The position numbers and the translations under genes are program-made. DNA of 64,000 nt from Thermomonas sp. (GTDB lineage: Bacteria; Pseudomonadota; Gammaproteobacteria; Xanthomonadales; Xanthomonadaceae), in the NCBI RefSeq assembly GCF_029945965.1, contig NZ_JAQSDO010000015.1, positions 995,952 to 1,059,951 on the forward strand, read 5' to 3'. Below the pieces are notes generated by a model. That model searched no databases. It was not told where the DNA came from and saw only the letters and a program-made list of their open reading frames with translations. This document shows positions 30,603-39,258 of the stretch, piece after piece; the stretch's first letter is position 1; each line of letters opens with the position of its first letter.

Positions 30603-31313
30603 ATGTCTTCTGATCCGCTCGCAAACCATCTTCTCGCCGCCCTACCCGCGAGTGAGTGGCAAAGATGGCAGCCACAGCTCGAACTCGTCAGCATGCCGCT
30701 CGGCAAAGTTATCTACGAGACGGGTGGACTACAGACCCATGTCTATTTCCCCACTACGGCTATCGTCTCTCTGCTTTACATGATGGAGGACGGTTCTTCT
30801 GCCGAGATCGCCGTGGTCGGAAACGAAGGATTGGTGGGCGTCTCGCTGTTCATGGGTGGCGAATCGACGACCAGTCGTGCCGTGGTCCAGAGCGCCGGCA
30901 AGGCCTTCCGACTCTCATCGCGCGTGGTCAAAGATGAATTCAATCGAGCCCCAGTCCTCCATCTGCTGCTCAGATATACCCAGGCATTGATCACGCAGAT
31001 GGCCCAAACCGCTGTGTGCAACCGCCACCATTCACTGGACCAGCAGCTATGCCGCTGGCTTCTGCTCAGCCTGGACAGATTGCAAGGCGACCAACTCGTG
31101 ATGACCCAGGAACTCATTGCGAACATGCTGGGTGTGCGCCGCGAAGGTGTGACCGAGGCTGCATTGAAGCTTCAAAAAGCCGACCTGATTCAATACTCAC
31201 GTGGACACATACACGTACTGGACCGAAAAGGCCTGGAGCGTAGATCCTGCGAATGCTACGAAGTAGTCAAGAAAGAGTACGACCGCCTGCTTCCGAACAA
31301 GACGGCAGTGTGA
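30603..31313 (+). CDS. Crp/Fnr-family transcriptional regulator
   Basis: A 236-residue regulator with an N-terminal cyclic-nucleotide-type beta-barrel (VYFPTTAIVSLLYMMEDGSS, EIAVVGNEGLVGVSLFMGG), a long helix (LRYTQALITQMAQTAVCNRH) and a C-terminal Crp-type winged helix (MTQELIANMLGVRREGVTEA). No FNR-type cysteine cluster is visible, so the signal is probably a small molecule or none. Such genes are common next to accessory energy and stress islands; control of the N-ATPase group is a guess. AGAGGAAG gives a strong start. Confidence 0.9.
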   Translation: MSSDPLANHLLAALPASEWQRWQPQLELVSMPLGKVIYETGGLQTHVYFPTTAIVSLLYMMEDGSSAEIAVVGNEGLVGVSLFMGGESTTSRAVVQSAGKAFRLSSRVVKDEFNRAPVLHLLLRYTQALITQMAQTAVCNRHHSLDQQLCRWLLLSLDRLQGDQLVMTQELIANMLGVRREGVTEAALKLQKADLIQYSRGHIHVLDRKGLERRSCECYEVVKKEYDRLLPNKTAV

Positions 31314-31429
31314 ATTCATTGATCGGATAGCTCACAGAAGGGAATGCACCAAAAGTCACTGGGTAATCCCCCACCGGTTAGCTGACCCCAGAAGTGGAAT
31401 TTTCTCGTACGATTTGCTGAGGAGGTTCC

Positions 31430-31660
31430 ATGAAGACATCGCGATTCACTGACAGCCAGATCATCGGCGTACTCAAGCAGGCCGAAGCCGGCACACCGGT
31501 TCAGGAGTTGTGCCGCGAACACGGCATCAGCTCGGCCACGTTCTACAGGTGGTGTAGCAAGTTCGGCGGCATGGAGGTTCCCATGGTTGCCCGGATGAAG
31601 GAACTTGAGGACGAGAACCGACGCCTGAAGAAACCGAGTGGCGCGGCAAGGCAGGTGTGA
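31430..31660 (+). CDS. IS3-family transposase OrfA
   Basis: A 76-codon frame starting KTSRFTDSQIIGVLKQAEAG, then REHGISSATFYRWCSKFGGM, which is the helix-turn-helix of IS3 OrfA proteins, followed by the start of the leucine zipper (RMKELEDENRRLKK). It then runs into foreign codons at the deletion point (PSGAARQV) and stops. It could still make a DNA-binding fragment. A good ribosome site (GGAGG) precedes it. Confidence 0.8.
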   Translation: MKTSRFTDSQIIGVLKQAEAGTPVQELCREHGISSATFYRWCSKFGGMEVPMVARMKELEDENRRLKKPSGAARQV

Positions 31661-31968
31661 TCCGCTGTGACAACGGCCCGGAGTACATCAGTGGCGCCTT
31701 GCTGGCCTGGGCGGAACGGGAGGGCATACGCATCGAGCACATCCAACCAGGCAAGCCGCAGCAGAACACCTACATCGAACACCACAACCGGACCGTGCGC
31801 TACGCCTGGCTCACCAGAACCCTGTTCGAATCCATTGAGCAAGTGCAGGACAAAGCGACGCGCTGGCTATGGACTTACAACCACGAGCGCCCGAACATCG
31901 CCTCGGCGGCATCACCCCAATGCAGAAACTGGCACTCGCCGCTTAACTCCACTTTTGATGTCAGCTAA
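31657..31968 (+). pseudogene. IS3-family transposase OrfB, C-terminal remnant
   Basis: The frame keeps the last third of an rve integrase domain: IRCDNGPEYISGALLAWAER, HIQPGKPQQNTYIEHHNRTV with the final Glu replaced (expected NxYIExFNR), and RWLWTYNHERPNI. A later frameshift hides the normal end (GGITPMQKLALAA in another frame). The first catalytic Asp and its surroundings are deleted, so it is inactive. Confidence 0.8.
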
Positions 31969-32156
31969 AAATGGGGGGATTACCGTCCACGCCGATTTGC
32001 GTGGGAAACCGCATCGCCCCCGGCCTCGGGGTGGCGAGCAGCGAAGCGTAGATCCCTGGCTACAAGGCCTGAACGGCCGATGTGCCACGCCAATCCCACG
32101 CCCGGTTTGGATTCGACGGCGTTAAACTACCCACACTGCAGCACGGACCAACCAGC

Positions 32157-32480
32157 ATGCCCTTCGTCGTCACCGAAAACTGCATCAAGTGCAAGCACAC
32201 CGACTGCGTCGAAGTGTGCCCGGTGGACTGCTTCCACGAAGGCCCGAATTTCCTGGTGATCGACCCGGACGAATGCATCGACTGCACCCTGTGCGAGCCG
32301 GAGTGCCCGGTCAATGCGATCTATCCGGAAGAAGACGTACCCGCCGGACAGGAGGGCTTCGCGAAGATCAACGCCGATCTGGCGAAGGAATGGCCAGTGC
32401 TGACTACGCGCAAGGATCCGCCGCCGGATGCCGCGGAATGGGACGGCAAGCCGAACAAGTTGCCGCTGCTGGAACGCTGA
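32157..32480 (+). CDS. fdxA: Ferredoxin FdxA (7Fe-8S type)
   Basis: A 107-residue ferredoxin. The N-terminal half has two cluster motifs: [18 protein letters not shown] for the [3Fe-4S] (with the extra cysteine pattern) and [16 protein letters not shown] for the [4Fe-4S]. The C-terminal acidic tail is typical of FdxA. It carries electrons at low potential in the cytoplasm. The ATG at 32157 is the family start; the longer frame from 32082 is not used. It ends before a strong bidirectional hairpin. Confidence 0.96.
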   Translation: MPFVVTENCIKCKHTDCVEVCPVDCFHEGPNFLVIDPDECIDCTLCEPECPVNAIYPEEDVPAGQEGFAKINADLAKEWPVLTTRKDPPPDAAEWDGKPNKLPLLER

Positions 32481-32562
32481 GGCTATCCAGCTCGCACGCC
32501 GACCATCCGGACTGGCTGCGGAAGCGCTTGCATTGGTTCGGGAGTCGCGCCGGTCCAGCAGC

Positions 32563-32610
32563 CCGAACCAACAACAACGGCACCATGGGGTGCCGTTGTT
32601 GTTGGTTCGG
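32563..32610. terminator. Bidirectional terminator between fdxA and the bamC-like gene
   Basis: A 22-bp perfect stem (CCGAACCAACAACAACGGCACC and its complement) closes on an ATGG loop. It lies between two convergent genes, 80 bases after fdxA and 12 bases before the end of the lipoprotein gene. There is no long T-run on either side, but the stem is exceptionally stable. Confidence 0.75.
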
Positions 32611-32622
32611 TTGATGCCGCGA

Positions 32623-33144
32623 TCAGGGCGCGATTGCGGACTTCAGCGCACCTATCAACTTGACCGGGGCGTTGCCGGTCGGCGGCAGGCCGCGCGGATC
32701 GACCGCGGAGATATATGCGCCGTTGCCCACCTTGGTCACCCGCACCAGGAACTTCGCATCCATGTAATCGACATCGTAGGTACCAAGGATCTGCGCCTTG
32801 CTGGCGATGGTTACGCCATCGGTCGCGGCAAGCACTTCACCGACGCGGGCGAACACGGCATCACGGTCGCCGGTTGCATTGAAGCCGACCGGCGCAGCGC
32901 TGCTGCCACCTGCGTTGTTCATGCCCGAAGCGGACACGCTGCTTGTGTCGGGCAGGGCCATGGCACGCTCTGCGGACGGGCGATCAAGGTCCGGCGGGAC
33001 TTCCAGCGGCCGGCTCTCGCCACTCTGCGTGTAGAGATCGCTCTTCTTGCCAAGCCCAAACATGCTGCAGCCCGACACGCCTGCAACCAGGGTGGCAGCG
33101 ACAAACATGGTGGCAACACGGGTGGCGCGGGGGGAAAGACGCAT
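32623..33144 (-). CDS. bamC: BamC-like outer-membrane lipoprotein (short form)
   Basis: A 173-residue lipoprotein with the lipobox VSGC (Cys26), a mostly unstructured stretch with LEVPPDLDRPSAE as in BamC, and one helix-grip domain (about residues 90-170). E. coli BamC has two such domains and about 340 residues, so this is a one-domain form, as is usual in xanthomonads. BamC belongs to the BAM complex that inserts barrel proteins. It follows dapA after 12 bases, the order known from E. coli. Confidence 0.75.
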   Translation of the reverse strand: MRLSPRATRVATMFVAATLVAGVSGCSMFGLGKKSDLYTQSGESRPLEVPPDLDRPSAERAMALPDTSSVSASGMNNAGGSSAAPVGFNATGDRDAVFARVGEVLAATDGVTIASKAQILGTYDVDYMDAKFLVRVTKVGNGAYISAVDPRGLPPTGNAPVKLIGALKSAIAP

Positions 33145-33156
33145 CAGGATCTCCTG

Positions 33157-34098
33157 TCAGGCCGCCTTGATGCGGCAGCGTTGTTCTAGCTGGATGATGT
33201 CCGCGTGCAGGCGTTCGGCCTCGGCGGCATGCATGGATGATAGCGGTTGCAGCGGCAGGCGCAGCCCATGGCCGATCCCATTCAGCGCCAGGAGGGCTTT
33301 CAGGGGAATCGGATTGGGCTCCAAGCCCAGGAAATGGTAAAGCGCATGCAGGCGGGCATCGAACTCCTCCGCCTCGGCCGCATCCCCTGCCCGCGCCAGT
33401 TCGCACAGGCGTCGGAACGCACCCGGCACCACGTTGGATGCCACCGAGACGATGCCGTCGGCGCCTGCCAGCATTGCCCGCAGCGCAGTGGGATCGTCGC
33501 CACTGAGCACGGCGAAGCCCTGCCTGCGCAGCGGCAACAGGCTGTCCATGCGCGATTCATCCGCGCGCGCTTCCTTGATTCCGACGATATTCGGGTGCAT
33601 CGCCAGGTCGGCCGTGGTCTCCGGCGCCATGTCGCAGCCAGTGCGGCCGGGCACGTTATAGAGCACGACCGGCAGCCCGCCCTCATCGGCAACTGCACGG
33701 AAATGCGCGAGCAGGCCGGATTGCGTGGGCCGTACATACGGCGGCGTCACTACCAGCGCGGCATCGGCACCCAGCGCAGCAGCCCGCTGGTTGGCCAGGA
33801 TGGTCTTGGCAGTGTTGGACTGGCCGGTACCCGCCAGCACCGGGATGCGCCCGGCCACGAATGCCACCGCGCTGCGCAGCAGGGTCTCGAATTCGGCATC
33901 GAACAGCGCGGGTGCCTCGCCGGTGGAGCCGGCGACTACCAGGGCATTGGTGCCTGCAGCCAGTTGTGCTTCGAGCAGGCGCTGCCATGCAGGAAGGTCG
34001 ATGTCGCCAGCGTCCGTGAACGGGGTCGCCAGCGCGGTGATACTGCCGGAAAGTTGCAAGGCTGCGGACTCACGAAGAAGGCGCCGGGCAGGATGCAT
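33157..34098 (-). CDS. dapA: 4-hydroxy-tetrahydrodipicolinate synthase
   Basis: DapA condenses pyruvate and aspartate semialdehyde in lysine/diaminopimelate synthesis. It is an (alpha/beta)8 lyase with the Schiff-base lysine in GIKEARAD, the [10 protein letters not shown] tyrosine and the N-terminal [11 protein letters not shown] and [12 protein letters not shown] motifs. Of the 313 residues, the first 15 ([15 protein letters not shown]) are unlike the family; a TTG inside ALQLSGS could be the real start. It forms a pair with the bamC-like gene and is divergent from gcvR. Confidence 0.94.
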   Translation of the reverse strand: MHPARRLLRESAALQLSGSITALATPFTDAGDIDLPAWQRLLEAQLAAGTNALVVAGSTGEAPALFDAEFETLLRSAVAFVAGRIPVLAGTGQSNTAKTILANQRAAALGADAALVVTPPYVRPTQSGLLAHFRAVADEGGLPVVLYNVPGRTGCDMAPETTADLAMHPNIVGIKEARADESRMDSLLPLRRQGFAVLSGDDPTALRAMLAGADGIVSVASNVVPGAFRRLCELARAGDAAEAEEFDARLHALYHFLGLEPNPIPLKALLALNGIGHGLRLPLQPLSSMHAAEAERLHADIIQLEQRCRIKAA

Positions 34099-34245
34099 GC
34101 CGACGCGGGGAAGGGCTCGGCCGGGGCCGATTCAGGCTTGATCTTACTTGCGGCGCAAAAGCACCGGCAAGTATGCTGCAGGTATTCGGCACCCAGCCAC
34201 GACCCAGGCGCCGCACACACACCTCCTTTTGCACGGACGCTGCAC

Positions 34246-34806
34246 TTGACCGATATCACGCCACGGCCAGCGCCGAATGAAAACCACCTGCTGATCAACG
34301 CGTACACCACGCACCCGCAGTCGCCCTTGCTCGCCGTGACCCGGCGCATCGCCGATTCCGGCTGCAACCTGGTCGATACGCGGCTGGCCACAGTCGGTCG
34401 CGACGTCTCCGTGTCCGCGCTCGCCACCGGTTCCTGGGACGCGGTGGCGAAGCTCGAGACCATGCTAGCCAAGCTCGAGCGCGAGGAAGGCCTGAAACTG
34501 GTCTGGTATCGCACCGGCCCCAAGCAGGTGCAGTCCAACCTGCTGCCCTACGTGGTCGAGGTGATCGCCTCGGACAAACCCGGAATCATGTTCCAGCTCG
34601 CGGATTTCTTCGACGGCCAGGGCATCACCATCGAGAGCCTGCATTGCGCGCGATACCGTGCGATGCAGACCGGGGCTGACATGTTTTCCGCGCAACTGAC
34701 GATTGGTATCCCGTCAGACATGCACATCGCCGCCTTGCGCGACGATTTCCTTGAATTCTGCGACCATCTGAACCTCGACGCGATCATGGATCCAATGAAA
34801 TATTGA
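34246..34806 (+). CDS. gcvR: Glycine cleavage system repressor-type protein (two ACT domains)
   Basis: A 186-residue protein with two ACT domains, as in GcvR: ENHLLINAYTTHPQSPLLAV, then RRIADSGCNLVDTRLATVGR, and VVEVIASDKPGIMFQLADFF, then DGQGITIESLHCARYRA. No DNA-binding domain is present; E. coli GcvR works by binding GcvA. No ATG fits, and the TTG at 34246 gives the usual start (LTDITPRPAPNENH). It is divergent from dapA and 30 bases before bcp, a common trio. Confidence 0.88.
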   Translation: MTDITPRPAPNENHLLINAYTTHPQSPLLAVTRRIADSGCNLVDTRLATVGRDVSVSALATGSWDAVAKLETMLAKLEREEGLKLVWYRTGPKQVQSNLLPYVVEVIASDKPGIMFQLADFFDGQGITIESLHCARYRAMQTGADMFSAQLTIGIPSDMHIAALRDDFLEFCDHLNLDAIMDPMKY

Positions 34807-34836
34807 TGGGTGGGCATTGCTAATGGATCTCGTCTA

Positions 34837-35304
34837 ATGGACATCGGCGACCGCATTCCCGACTTGCCGCTCAGCCTCACCAGCGGCACCCCGGCGAGCC
34901 TGCACGATTTCCGCGGCAAATGGCTGGTGTTGTATTTCTACCCGAAGGACTCGACCCCGGCCTGCACTAACGAAGGCATCGCCTTCAACGAGCTGCTGAC
35001 CAAGTTCCGCCGCGCTGGCGCTGATGTCCTCGGCGTGTCGCGCGACTCGATTCGCAGCCACCAGAACTTCACTGCCAAACAGGGATATCGCTTCGAGCTG
35101 GCCAGCGATCCGGACGAGACCTTGTGCAAGGCGTTCGACGTGATCAAGCTGAAGAAACTGTATGGCCGCGAATACCTCGGCATCGAGCGCACGACCTTCC
35201 TGATCGACCCGATCGGCGTCATCCGCCAGACATGGCGACCTGTCAAAGTCCCCGGCCATGCGCAAGCCGTGCTGGATGCCTTGAAGGCTGCCACGTCGCA
35301 GTGA
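34837..35304 (+). CDS. bcp: Thioredoxin-dependent peroxiredoxin (BCP/PrxQ)
   Basis: A 155-residue peroxiredoxin that reduces H2O2 and alkyl hydroperoxides. The peroxidatic Cys43 lies in FYPKDSTPACTNEGIAFNEL, with the conserved Pro-x-x-Thr. The resolving cysteine five residues later in E. coli BCP is absent; a Cys near 96 (DETLCKAF) may serve instead, as in some PrxQ forms. The ATG at 34837 is preferred to 34810, which adds an odd nine-residue tail. It lies next to gcvR. Confidence 0.93.
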   Translation: MDIGDRIPDLPLSLTSGTPASLHDFRGKWLVLYFYPKDSTPACTNEGIAFNELLTKFRRAGADVLGVSRDSIRSHQNFTAKQGYRFELASDPDETLCKAFDVIKLKKLYGREYLGIERTTFLIDPIGVIRQTWRPVKVPGHAQAVLDALKAATSQ

Positions 35305-35389
35305 TCGTTCCTGTCTCCACGAATCACCTCCGTCCCGCCCTGCGGGCCACGGCGGCCCTGTCCTGCCCGACTCCAACGGAAGCCAGTCC

Positions 35390-36787
35390 ATGACGCGAAG
35401 CAAGCGCATCTACGTCCTCGACACCAATGTGCTGATGCACGACCCGACTGCGTTGTACAAGTTCGAGGAACACGATGTGTACCTGCCGATGCAGGTGATG
35501 GAGGAGCTGGACAACGGCAAGAAAGGCACCTCTGAAGCCAGCCGTAACGCACGCCAAGTCAGCCGCTTCCTCAATGAGCTGATCGAGGCCCACGGCAGTA
35601 CCGATATCAGCGATGGGATCTTGCTGCAACGGCCAAACGGCCTGAAATTGCGCGGCGCGGACAGCATTGGCAGGCTGCGTTTCCAGACCGGCGATTTCGA
35701 TGCCGGCCGGCGCTTCGGCACTGTGATCCCGGACAACCAGATCCTCGGCGCGATTTTGGCGCTGAAGGAATCCGACCCCGGCGCGCCGGTGGTATTCGTG
35801 TCCAAGGACATCAACCTGCGGATCAAGGCGTCGATCGCCGGCATTCCCAACGAGGACTACGAGAACGACCGCGCACTGGACGATTTCAGCCTGCTCTACA
35901 CAGGCGCCACCGCGCTGCCGCCGAATTTTTGGGAAATCCACGGCAAAGAACTGCGCTCCTGGACCGAAAAGGGCCGGACTTATTACGAAATTGCCCTGAA
36001 TGACGACGATGACTGGTATCCCAACCAGTTCGTCTACCTGCCGGGCGACGAACAGGCCGAAATGAAGGTCGCCCGCCTCACCGATGACAAGATCGTGCTG
36101 CAGATCGTCGATGACTTCCGTCACAGCCAGCACGCGGTATGGGGCATCAACGCGCGCAACCGCGAGCAGAACTTCGCGCTCAATGCGCTGATGGATCCGG
36201 AGATCGATTTCGTCACCCTGCTCGGCACCGCCGGCACCGGCAAGACCCTGCTGGCGCTGGCTGCTGGCCTTGCGCAAACCATGGACGCGCAGCGCTACCG
36301 CGAGATCATCATGACCCGCGCAACCGTGAGTGTCGGCGAGGACATCGGCTTCCTGCCCGGCACCGAGGAAGAAAAAATGACGCCGTGGATGGGTGCGCTG
36401 ACCGACAACCTGGAAGTGCTGACCCACAACCAGGAAGGCGGCAGCTGGGGCCGCGCAGCTACCAATGATTTACTGGCGTCAAGGATCAAGATCCGATCGA
36501 TGAACTTCATGCGCGGGCGCACATTCCTGTCGCGCTACCTGATCCTGGACGAAGCGCAGAACCTGTCGCCAAAACAGATGAAGACCTTGGTCACCCGCGC
36601 TGGCCCGGGCACCAAGATCGTCTGCCTGGGCAATGTCGAGCAGATCGATACGCCTTACCTGACCGAAACCAACTCGGGCCTGACCTACGCGGTGGATCGC
36701 TTCAAGAACTGGGCGCACAGCGCGCACATCACACTGCGCCGCGGCGAGCGCTCGCGTCTGGCCGATTTCGCGTCAGAAGTGTTGTGA
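35390..36787 (+). CDS. PhoH-like ATPase with N-terminal PIN domain (YlaK type)
   Basis: A 465-residue protein. Residues 1-150 form a PIN ribonuclease-type domain (YVLDTNVLMHDPTALYKF with the first acidic residue, later ENDRALDDFSL), and residues about 230-460 a PhoH P-loop ATPase with Walker A GTAGTGKTLLAL and Walker B YLILDEAQNLSPKQMKTL. PIN-PhoH proteins are linked to RNA handling and are thought to be RNA helicase/nuclease-like. It stands alone, 85 bases after bcp. Confidence 0.92.
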   Translation: MTRSKRIYVLDTNVLMHDPTALYKFEEHDVYLPMQVMEELDNGKKGTSEASRNARQVSRFLNELIEAHGSTDISDGILLQRPNGLKLRGADSIGRLRFQTGDFDAGRRFGTVIPDNQILGAILALKESDPGAPVVFVSKDINLRIKASIAGIPNEDYENDRALDDFSLLYTGATALPPNFWEIHGKELRSWTEKGRTYYEIALNDDDDWYPNQFVYLPGDEQAEMKVARLTDDKIVLQIVDDFRHSQHAVWGINARNREQNFALNALMDPEIDFVTLLGTAGTGKTLLALAAGLAQTMDAQRYREIIMTRATVSVGEDIGFLPGTEEEKMTPWMGALTDNLEVLTHNQEGGSWGRAATNDLLASRIKIRSMNFMRGRTFLSRYLILDEAQNLSPKQMKTLVTRAGPGTKIVCLGNVEQIDTPYLTETNSGLTYAVDRFKNWAHSAHITLRRGERSRLADFASEVL

Positions 36788-36899
36788 CGTTCTAGAAACA
36801 ATCATTATCATGTTTAATATATCTATATCGATATCTGGAGCTTGCATCATGTAGTTTCGAGTGGTGAAATAGACGTTCAAGATTTCCACTCGGCAGATC

Positions 36900-37151
36900 A
36901 TGATTTCATCCGCCCAGATGCGCGCGGCGCGCGCCTTGCTCGGGATCGACCAGCGCCAGCTCGCCCAGCTGGCGGGTGTCTCCCTGCCCACCGTGCAGCG
37001 CATGGAGGCCAGCAATGGCATCGTGCGCGGGATGGTCGGCACCTTGAACAGGATCGTCGAAGCACTGGATGCCACCGGCGTCGAACTGATCGCCAACGAC
37101 CAGCCCAGCCAGGGCCGGGGACGCGGCGTACGGTTGAAGGACTCTGCATGA
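36900..37151 (+). CDS. Small XRE-type helix-turn-helix regulator
   Basis: An 83-residue protein made of one HTH domain: SAQMRAARALLGIDQRQLAQ, then LAGVSLPTVQRMEASNGIVR and IVEALDATGVELIAND. It has no sensing domain. The ATG is preceded by an unusually A+T-rich stretch (36788-36899, with TTTAATATATCTATATCGATAT), a likely promoter or operator. It is 109 bases before the Ehr-type complex genes, on the same strand, so control of that cluster is the obvious guess. It could also act only on itself. Confidence 0.8.
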   Translation: MISSAQMRAARALLGIDQRQLAQLAGVSLPTVQRMEASNGIVRGMVGTLNRIVEALDATGVELIANDQPSQGRGRGVRLKDSA

Positions 37152-37260
37152 TGTTCTGCATCGAGAGCGCAGGCATGTCCGATCGCCGCACCCACACTGA
37201 TGCGGAACAACGTGGTTACAGCGATCACGCAGCCTTTGCACTTGCCATTGGCGAGCTCCG

Positions 37261-39258
37261 GTGCCGATCGACCTGCTAACCGCAGCACTCGCCGTCGCTG
37301 CCGGCTGGGTCCTGATCGGCCTGGCAGGATTGTTGCGACCGCGCAGCGTTGTGTTTACTGGGCGCTGGCTGTTTTCACTGGGAGTGGTCGGTGGCCTGGC
37401 GTTGGCAGTCATCGGCGTGCTGGCGCTGACAGGGCCCATCCAGGTCCAGGTGTTGCCGATCGGGCTGCCCGATCTGCCATTCCACGTACGCCTGGATCCA
37501 CTGGCGGCGATCTTCCTGAGTCTGATCGGCACAGCATCAACTGGCATCTCGCTGTATTCGGCAGGCTATTTTCGCGCCGGCGAAGGCGCCGCGCCCGGAC
37601 TGATGTGCCTGCAGTACCACGTGTTCCTGGCGAGCATGGTGATGGTGGTCCTGGCTGACGATGCCTACGCCTTCATGGTTGCCTGGGAGACCATGGCGTT
37701 GGCGTCGTATTTCCTGGTGACCACCCAGCATCGGGTACCCGAGATCCGTGCTGCCGGTTTTCTCTACCTGCTGCTCGCCCACATTGGGGCCATCGGTATC
37801 CTGCTGTGCTTCGGCGTGCTGCAGGGCGGTTCGTGGCAATTCACCTTCGACGCCATGCGTGCCGCCTCGCTCTCTCCAGCCTGGGCGTCGATCGCCTTTT
37901 TCCTGGCCTTGTTCGGTTTCGGTGCCAAGGCTGGCATCGTGCCGCTGCATGTGTGGTTACCGGAAGCGCACCCCGCGGCACCTTCGCCGGTGTCGGCGCT
38001 GATGAGCGGGGTGATGATCAAGACTGCGATCTACGGACTGATTCGGGTCACCTTTGACCTGCTGCATACGCCCGTCTGGTGGTGGGGCGTGGTGGCGCTC
38101 ATGCTCGGCGCGTTCACCGCGCTGTTCGGGGTGGTTTTTGCGGCGGTGCAGACCGACATGAAACGGCTGCTCGCATATTCGTCGATCGAGAATAGCGGGA
38201 TCATCCTGTCCGGGTTCGGCCTGACCGTGCTGTTCCATGGCCTGCACATGCCCGTTGCGGCGTCGCTGACCATGGCGGCGACGCTGTATCACTGCCTCAA
38301 CCACTCGCTGTTCAAAAGCCTGCTGTTCCTTGCCACCGGTTCGGTGCTGCACGCGACCGGCGAGCGCAACCTCGGCAAGCTCGGCGGGCTGATCCACAGC
38401 ATGCCGTGGGTGGCGTGGTTGGCGCTGGTCGGCACGCTGGCGATGGCCGGTCTGCCGCCGCTCAACGGCTTCGTCTCCGAATGGCTGCTGCTGCAGGGCT
38501 ACCTGTACACAACCAGCCTTCCGCACGCGATCATCAACATGCTGGTGCCGATCGGTGCTGCAGCTTTTACGCTGACCATCGCCCTGTCGGCCTACGTGAT
38601 GGTGAAATTTTACGGCGTGGTGTTCCTGGGCCGGCCACGCGAGAAGGCGCTGGTACAGGCACAGGATGCCGGCTGGCTGGAGCGTTTCGGCCTTGGTTGG
38701 CTGGCACTGGGTTGCATCGCACTGGGTCTGATGCCGGTCACCGTGCTGCGCGCGCTCGACGCGGTAAACCTCAGTCTGCTTGGATCGGGCCTCGGCGACC
38801 TGTCGAAGCATTGGTGGTTACTGACACCGACCGCCGCCAGTCGCGCCAGTTACAGCCCGCTGGCGTTCGCTGCCGGCATCCTGCTGGCGGTTGCCCTGAC
38901 CTTCCTCTGCGTGCGCCTGCTCTATCACGGCCGCGTGCGCAGGGCGGATTTCTGGGATTGTGGATTCCCCGGACAGACCGCGCGCGTGCAGGATACCGCC
39001 GAGGGCTTCGGCCAGCCGATCCGACGCATCTTCCGACCGTTCTTCCAGATCGAACGCCAGAGCCCCTCTCCATTCGACAGTGCGCCGCATTACGCGCTGC
39101 AGCTCGGTGACCGTTGGTGGTATTGGCTGTACCTGCCAGTGGCGGCCGGCGTGCTGGGCGTGGCGAAACTCGTAGGCCGGCTACAACACGGGCGAATCGC
39201 GATCTACCTGCTGTACAGCTTTGTCACCCTGCTGGCCCTGTTGGTGTTCGTGCTGTGA
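37261..39258 (+). CDS. hyfB: Hydrogenase-4/NuoL-like antiporter subunit of an Ehr-type complex
   Basis: A 665-residue membrane protein (GTG start) of the proton-conducting family. AWETMALASYFLVTTQHRVP holds the conserved Glu, and KAGIVPLHVWLPEAHPAAPS the conserved Lys and the HWLPxAH signature; about 14-16 helices are expected. Each antiporter-like subunit moves one cation per cycle. It opens a six-gene run (HyfB, C, E, F, G, I types) with overlaps or short gaps. The Fe-S subunits HyfA and HyfH are missing. Confidence 0.88.
   Translation: MPIDLLTAALAVAAGWVLIGLAGLLRPRSVVFTGRWLFSLGVVGGLALAVIGVLALTGPIQVQVLPIGLPDLPFHVRLDPLAAIFLSLIGTASTGISLYSAGYFRAGEGAAPGLMCLQYHVFLASMVMVVLADDAYAFMVAWETMALASYFLVTTQHRVPEIRAAGFLYLLLAHIGAIGILLCFGVLQGGSWQFTFDAMRAASLSPAWASIAFFLALFGFGAKAGIVPLHVWLPEAHPAAPSPVSALMSGVMIKTAIYGLIRVTFDLLHTPVWWWGVVALMLGAFTALFGVVFAAVQTDMKRLLAYSSIENSGIILSGFGLTVLFHGLHMPVAASLTMAATLYHCLNHSLFKSLLFLATGSVLHATGERNLGKLGGLIHSMPWVAWLALVGTLAMAGLPPLNGFVSEWLLLQGYLYTTSLPHAIINMLVPIGAAAFTLTIALSAYVMVKFYGVVFLGRPREKALVQAQDAGWLERFGLGWLALGCIALGLMPVTVLRALDAVNLSLLGSGLGDLSKHWWLLTPTAASRASYSPLAFAAGILLAVALTFLCVRLLYHGRVRRADFWDCGFPGQTARVQDTAEGFGQPIRRIFRPFFQIERQSPSPFDSAPHYALQLGDRWWYWLYLPVAAGVLGVAKLVGRLQHGRIAIYLLYSFVTLLALLVFVL

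Larger units (their letters stand above)
31362..31984 (+). mobile_element. Internally deleted IS3-family element
   Basis: Imperfect inverted ends begin GGTAATCCCCC..TTAGCTGAC (left, 31362) and their complement ending at 31984 (right), with AAGTGGA repeated inside both. Only 0.62 kb lies between them instead of the usual 1.2 kb. OrfA is nearly whole, but most of orfB, including the first two catalytic acids, is gone. No clear target duplication flanks it. It can no longer move by itself but keeps both ends, so a related transposase might still act on it. Confidence 0.8.

Noticed and set aside
32107-32128. A fdxA promoter (TTGGAT and TAAACT)
   Set aside because: The spacing is only 10 bases, too short for a sigma-70 promoter.
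33247-34245. A long N-terminal extension of gcvR running antisense to dapA
   Set aside because: The frame is open only because it mirrors dapA codons; the ACT domains begin after 34246 where the family normally starts.
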